From Clostridia bacterium (lineage in GTDB: Bacteria; Bacillota; Clostridia; Christensenellales; Aristaeellaceae): 64,000 bases of DNA. Under the pieces are notes generated by a model. That model was given only the letters and a program-made list of their open reading frames with translations. It was not told where the DNA came from and made no database searches. The position numbers and the translations under genes were made by a program. Positions within the stretch are counted from its first letter, which is position 1; every line of letters begins with the position of its first letter. Location: contig JAGBDE010000037.1 of the NCBI GenBank assembly GCA_017937655.1, positions 1 to 64,000 of the forward strand. The letters run 5' to 3'. Shown in pieces: positions 60,248 to 64,000 of the stretch.

Positions 60248-60763
60248 TCAGTTCAAAAGGCTTTCCACCTTATCGGTCATGCTCTTGCCGTTCACCACAA
60301 TCTGGCCGGTCATGGCATCGATCAGAGTAATCACCTTGCCGTCAATTTCCTCCTCGTACCGAAGCACGCTGTACTTGTTGGTGCCGGTGTAAGGATTGTT
60401 GGTCTCGATGGCGCCCTTCTCGTCGTTCTTGAGCAGGCCTATCACGCGCACCTTCATGCTCTCAAAGTCCATATCACCCACAGCCACATTATACTTCTGC
60501 CTGGCTACACGCAGCTCAAAAGAGTGCTTGCCCGGGTCATTAAGGTACTGGCAGTTATGGCCGTTGTTGTGGCTCACGCCAAATTCCATGGCGCTTACGT
60601 GGGCCATGTTGGGCACGTCCACGTCGGCAGCCATACCATTGCTGGAAATGGTGCTGGTCGGGAACTCCACCGTGGGCAGGCTCACGCTGGTAATGTCCTC
60701 CACAGTGCGGCCATTGTCAATCAACTTCTGACCCACAACGTTGTTGTAAACTTTCTGGGGCAT
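60248..60763 (-). CDS. Phage major tail tube protein
   Basis: A 171-residue tube protein of the P2 gpFII family. It opens PQKVYNNVVGQKLIDNGRTVEDITSVSLPTVEF, and later parts are KHSFELRVARQKYNV and GKVITLIDAMTGQIVVNG. It stacks as hexameric rings inside the sheath. ATG 60763 follows GAAAGGAG. Confidence 0.93.
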   Translation of the reverse strand: MPQKVYNNVVGQKLIDNGRTVEDITSVSLPTVEFPTSTISSNGMAADVDVPNMAHVSAMEFGVSHNNGHNCQYLNDPGKHSFELRVARQKYNVAVGDMDFESMKVRVIGLLKNDEKGAIETNNPYTGTNKYSVLRYEEEIDGKVITLIDAMTGQIVVNGKSMTDKVESLLN

Positions 60764-60781
60764 TTTCTTTCACTCCTTTCC

Positions 60782-62257
60782 TTACTGCGCAATAGATGCG
60801 AAGTACACCTGATATCCCGCGTCCGTCCAGCTCACATCAGCAATCAGGCTGCTGCACAGGGGCGTGGTGCCCGCTTCAAAGCTGAACAAGTATTTACCGG
60901 TAATGATATCCCCCATGCGCTTCGCGTCACCATCGAATACCACCTTGCCGTAGATCAGTGCGCCGGTCTTCACCAGTGCATCCAGCCTGCTCTGTTCCTC
61001 GCTCACCAGCATCTTGATGTCGTTGGCGGTCATAGGCTTGTCCACATCGCCGCTGCGGCGGTGCTGGAAGTCGTTGCTGATGTATTGCAGCATCATGCGG
61101 TTGTTCTCCGCTTCGCTCAGTCTGTCCTCGGTGCCGTATACATAATTCGCACTGTGTGCACCCCAGATCCGCCAGCTGCCGCCAACGTAGGCCGCGCTGG
61201 CAATGCCGTTCTTGCACAGCTTCTCGTTAATCAGCTCATCGTCATATACACGGCCAAGGCTGTCTTCGCCAAGGTACAGGTTTTCGATGATGGGGCATCC
61301 GGTGTTGCTGGCGGTCTTATAGGGAATGCCGTCCTGCTGGCTCAAAAGCACCTGCAGGTTTGCGGCGGCCAGCACGCTCAGGTGGTAGGTGTATCCGTCG
61401 GTACCCTTGGCAAGGGGGAAGTAAACCGTTTCGTTTGCGCAGTTGTAGCCATTGGCATCCTTCCACGTCTTGGCGGTGGAAAGGGTCACTGCCTCGCCCT
61501 CGGCATCCGCAATGGGGATATCCGCCAGCACGTAAGCATCCCAGTGACTGTTAATCTTCTGGCTGTTTTTGATCATGGCGGCATGAACGTCCTTCACGCC
61601 ACTGTAGCCGGGGCACAGCAGGAAGGAAGGCACATAGCCGGTCAACTGATACACGTTCTTCACTGCAAACAGGCCGGTGTTCAGGCCGTCGCCGTCGCTT
61701 GCGCCAATCACGTCGTTTTCGGTCACCTTGCTCACATCCACGCTCTCGTAGGTAATGGTCAACGCCTCGGTGCCAAGGCCGCCTACACGGGCTTCTGCAA
61801 GAGTAATCACTCCCTTAGCGGGGTCGTATGTAATCTTGTAGTCCGTGTCCTTCACCTTGCTTTCCACGGTCACGCTTTCCAGCATGATGTCTCCAGCGTT
61901 CACAATGCGCACCATGCCATTTTCCGGGGTCAGGCTCACAGTGCCACTCTCGCTGCTCTTGTGGGTGGCGGGGTCAAGCACGTTGATCAAAATCAGCGGG
62001 CCCACCTCGTTCAGGGCAAAATGAGCGTGTACAGCCTCGCAAAGGGTGTACTTTTCCCATTCATAGCTCATGCCGAAATATTTCCGGGCTTCGCTCATAT
62101 CGTTTACCACCACGGGGCGGTTTACGTTCTTTGCACCGCCCTCCACGGTATGAACCGGTGCAGTGCCAACGTACACAATGGCGTTCCGGCTCCGGGTGGT
62201 CGCCTTGGTATTGGTGCTGCCAATCTGGCCGTATGCGCCGTGCATATACTCTGCCAT
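60782..62257 (-). CDS. Phage contractile tail sheath protein
   Basis: A 491-residue sheath protein of the P2 gpFI family. Markers are STNTKATTRSRNAIVYVGTAPVHT, AHFALNEVGPLILINVLDP, GYVPSFLLCPGYSGVKDVHAAM, and the C-terminal domain with NRMMLQYISNDFQHRRSGDVDKP. The presence of a sheath shows the phage is contractile (myovirus type). ATG 62257 follows AAAGGAG. Confidence 0.95.
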   Translation of the reverse strand: MAEYMHGAYGQIGSTNTKATTRSRNAIVYVGTAPVHTVEGGAKNVNRPVVVNDMSEARKYFGMSYEWEKYTLCEAVHAHFALNEVGPLILINVLDPATHKSSESGTVSLTPENGMVRIVNAGDIMLESVTVESKVKDTDYKITYDPAKGVITLAEARVGGLGTEALTITYESVDVSKVTENDVIGASDGDGLNTGLFAVKNVYQLTGYVPSFLLCPGYSGVKDVHAAMIKNSQKINSHWDAYVLADIPIADAEGEAVTLSTAKTWKDANGYNCANETVYFPLAKGTDGYTYHLSVLAAANLQVLLSQQDGIPYKTASNTGCPIIENLYLGEDSLGRVYDDELINEKLCKNGIASAAYVGGSWRIWGAHSANYVYGTEDRLSEAENNRMMLQYISNDFQHRRSGDVDKPMTANDIKMLVSEEQSRLDALVKTGALIYGKVVFDGDAKRMGDIITGKYLFSFEAGTTPLCSSLIADVSWTDAGYQVYFASIAQ

Positions 62258-62280
62258 TTTTTCTCACTCCTTCTTTGGTC

Positions 62281-62934
62281 TTAATCCAAAATATCTTTCA
62301 GTTTCTGGTTCACGGTTTCGTTCGCGTGTGCGTTAAACTCCGCGCTGATGAAACCGTAATAATATGGACGCTTGTCCACCACATAGCTCTGGTCGGTATA
62401 CAGGCTGTACGCTGCCTTTGCTTCATTCAACAGCAAATCCGTACCGGGAATGATCTTGTCTCCCAGCAGACGCTCCATCAGGTCATCCATCCAGTCCGTA
62501 AGGGTATATAACCCTTGTTCCGTTCCTTCCAGAAGAAGCGACACATCCGGGCCTTCTTCCCTTTCTGCGCTTTCAACAAAACCAGGAAGTCTGATTCCCG
62601 GTTCATATACGCAGAAAAGAATATCCACAGGAAGGGTCTGGCCCATTTCCTGTGGACGTTTGATGTGGTTGTAGCTGTCGTATCGGTGTTCCTCCATGTT
62701 CTTCACAAAGCCGGCTTTTGGCATGATCAGCACCCCGGGGGCAATGCTCTCATCCACGTGAATCACACCGTAGGGGTCGCTGTGTGCGGGCTGCCAACCC
62801 ACAAAGCAAACAGGTTCCTTGTATACCAGGTCGGCAATCTTCCCGGTGGAAGACGGGCTTTTCATCTTCCGCCCTGCGCATACGCTTTGGAAAACCCATT
62901 TTTTCAGGCCTTCCAACCGTTCTCTGGTTCTCAC
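62281..62934 (-). CDS. Phage tail-completion/neck-region protein
   Basis: A 217-residue protein of unknown family. It has a helical N-terminus and a conserved-looking centre (VIHVDESIAPGVLIMPKAGF, DYNHIKRPQEMGQTLPVDILFCVYEPG-like YNHIKRPQEMGQ). The late part reads LYTLTDWMDDLMERLLGD, followed by strands. Position between connectors and sheath suggests a tail terminator or completion protein, but this is from context. Confidence 0.72.
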   Translation of the reverse strand: MRTRERLEGLKKWVFQSVCAGRKMKSPSSTGKIADLVYKEPVCFVGWQPAHSDPYGVIHVDESIAPGVLIMPKAGFVKNMEEHRYDSYNHIKRPQEMGQTLPVDILFCVYEPGIRLPGFVESAEREEGPDVSLLLEGTEQGLYTLTDWMDDLMERLLGDKIIPGTDLLLNEAKAAYSLYTDQSYVVDKRPYYYGFISAEFNAHANETVNQKLKDILD

Positions 62935-62946
62935 ACTCTCACCTCA

Positions 62947-63282
62947 CTACAGTACTTTGGCTTCTTGGCTCGTCAGTACAATGGTGTACATTCCCATGTC
63001 TTCTTGGCTCTGCCTTACCAGCATGCTTTTCCCATCATACACAACCATTGTGTTGATCTTCGGTTTCCCGGGAAATGCCTTCACAGGAGTATAAATCAAC
63101 GTTTCAGACACATTGTTGTCCCAGCTGATGTCGTTCACATTGTTATTTTTCCGTTTCAGGGCAGTTTCCTCATCAACCACCGTCTGGATCCGCACGCCAT
63201 TCCACGTGTGCCACTCTGCAAAGTGCTCATGGTTCATGAACAGTTCCGTGTTGTGGGTCTCAATCAGTTCATTCAGGGACAT
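62947..63282 (-). CDS. Phage head-tail connector protein
   Basis: A 111-residue protein. Strands GVRIQTVVDEETALKRK, SETLIYTPVKAFPGKPKINTMVVYDG and DMGMYTIVLTSQ suggest a beta-barrel like head-tail joining stoppers. No specific family can be named. It is 12 bases from the next gene. Confidence 0.72.
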   Translation of the reverse strand: MSLNELIETHNTELFMNHEHFAEWHTWNGVRIQTVVDEETALKRKNNNVNDISWDNNVSETLIYTPVKAFPGKPKINTMVVYDGKSMLVRQSQEDMGMYTIVLTSQEAKVL

Positions 63283-63297
63283 TCCTCCGTCCCCCCC

Positions 63298-63537
63298 TTA
63301 TTCAGCCTTCCCAGTTTCCTTCTTGGGCTTGCGTTTAACTGGAGCAAGCTCTTTTCCCGCTGTTTCCTCCGCTTCGGGTACAGGCTGAGTCTGGCTCTCC
63401 TGCGCCTCCACAGCGGTCTCCGCGGGCTGCTCGGGGGCTTCCCCTTCCACCCGTACCGCCTTGCCCTGCTCCAAGAGGCGCAGGGCGTAGGCAGCGGGCA
63501 CGTTGCGTTTTTCTCCACCGATCATCTGAATAAGCAT
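63298..63537 (-). CDS. Small phage protein with Glu/Pro/Ala-rich tail
   Basis: A 79-residue protein. A short ordered start (RNVPAAYALRLLEQGKAVRVEG) is followed by a disordered Glu/Ala/Pro/Gln tail. The same order (short fold, then acidic tail) is seen in the next gene. The start is uncertain: ATG 63537 abuts AGGAG, and ATG 63525 has 12-base spacing. Unknown function in the head-to-tail region. Confidence 0.65.
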   Translation of the reverse strand: MLIQMIGGEKRNVPAAYALRLLEQGKAVRVEGEAPEQPAETAVEAQESQTQPVPEAEETAGKELAPVKRKPKKETGKAE

Positions 63538-63540
63538 CTC

Positions 63541-63927
63541 CTACTTCCTCCCGGCGGTGCTGGTCTTTTTGGTGCTCTTGGCCTTGGGCTTCTCTTCGGC
63601 CTCGGGCTGGGTCACCACGGCAGCCATCACGTCAATTTCAGGCGCAGGCTCCTCATCCATGGCTTCCTCTTCCCCGGCTTCATCGTCCTCGTCGGCAGGG
63701 TCTTCCTCCGCAGAGGATTCCTCTTCTTCAAGGCCGTCCGGAGTCACCTTCGCTTCCTGCTGAGGCTTTTCTTCTTCCGGTTCTTCCTCTGCCTTGCCCA
63801 TCTTCACCACGGCTTTCAGCTTCATCAAACGATCGATGGTCTTCTTGTCCATCTTCTCGTCAATCACCTCACCGGGGGTGTACAGTTTCCTGCCAATGGT
63901 AACATAGTGCTTTGCCACGTATGCCAT
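63541..63927 (-). CDS. Phage head-region protein with long acidic tail
   Basis: A 128-residue protein. The first 45 residues form a small domain (AYVAKHYVTIGRKLYTPGEVIDEKMDKKTIDRLMKLKAV), and the rest is an almost pure Glu/Asp/Pro/Ala run ending KSTKKTSTAGRK. The small domain resembles short proteins that follow capsid genes in clostridial phages. ATG 63927 follows AAGGAGG. Confidence 0.7.
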   Translation of the reverse strand: MAYVAKHYVTIGRKLYTPGEVIDEKMDKKTIDRLMKLKAVVKMGKAEEEPEEEKPQQEAKVTPDGLEEEESSAEEDPADEDDEAGEEEAMDEEPAPEIDVMAAVVTQPEAEEKPKAKSTKKTSTAGRK

Positions 63928-63940
63928 ATCGTTTTCCTCC

Positions 63941-64000
63941 TTACAGCACCTGAGCTCTGCACCAGCCGTCCACGTTGAAGGGTACAATGGTGGGGCAGCT
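63941..64000 (-). CDS. C-terminus of a phage head protein, probably major capsid (partial)
   Basis: The last 19 codons of a gene that enters from the right edge, ending IVPFNVDGWCRAQVL and a TAA stop. Place, just before connector genes, and the V-P-F-N-x-x-G-W ending suggest a major capsid protein, but too little is visible to be sure. Confidence 0.55.
   Translation of the reverse strand, partial: SCPTIVPFNVDGWCRAQVL

Overview
The window looks like the chromosome of a fairly GC-rich Clostridia-like member of the Bacillota. The evidence is strong AGGAGG-type ribosome sites before nearly every gene, the order rpmH-rnpA-yidD-yidC-jag, a short Gram-positive type YidC, tRNA genes that encode their own CCA end, and ybaB-recR, tex and uppP genes of Gram-positive type. 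I cannot name the genus from sequence alone.

Positions 1-41,340 are host chromosome. In order they hold a DUF3737 protein and a methyltransferase; four tRNA genes (Gly, Gly, Leu, Lys); the rpmH-jag ribosome, RNase P and membrane-insertion operon; a GntR/LacI-type sugar regulator; an AraC-kinase fusion; a large exported protein; two enzymes of UDP-N-acetyl-L-fucosamine synthesis; an ApbE flavin transferase beside a two-domain exported protein that may be its substrate; an esterase; a PAP2 phosphatase; a domain-swapped family 3 glycosidase coupled to an IlvD/Edd dehydratase; a lysine-riboswitch-controlled amino-acid ABC transporter; tex; ybaB-recR-rmuC; an acetyltransferase and a nucleotidyltransferase; uppP; a secreted metallo-beta-lactamase-fold protein; two cysteine-rich proteins; and a phosphohexomutase plus cellobiose 2-epimerase pair. 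A decayed IS3/IS150-type insertion sequence lies at 39,081-40,048. Dispersed and tandem hairpin repeats sit in the gaps after genes.

Positions 41,340-47,900 are an accessory zone. A run of small plus-strand genes led by an ArdC-like antirestriction protein is punctuated by a repeated hairpin-plus-motif. It is followed by an AT-rich membrane-protein gene and a short tyrosine recombinase. The zone is bracketed by two candidate type I toxin-antitoxin loci. The better one (47,366-47,816) has convergent promoters, a 28-residue hydrophobic peptide, two separate terminators and a shared direct repeat that lets the two RNAs pair. This is the layout of the Fst/par family, but the peptide is not obviously Fst. 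It is the strongest candidate for something undescribed.

Positions 47,900-64,000 are the late half of a contractile-tailed (P2-like) prophage, all on the minus strand and cut off by the window edge. Transcription runs from the end of a probable capsid gene through connectors, sheath, tube, a tail assembly chaperone with a likely -1 frameshift extension, gpD-like protein, a minimal spike-like protein, tape measure, baseplate (X, gp25, J, I), fibre and lysis genes, and ends at a terminator near 47,915. The integrase and the ArdC cluster are probably cargo or early genes of the same element, but its far end is not visible.
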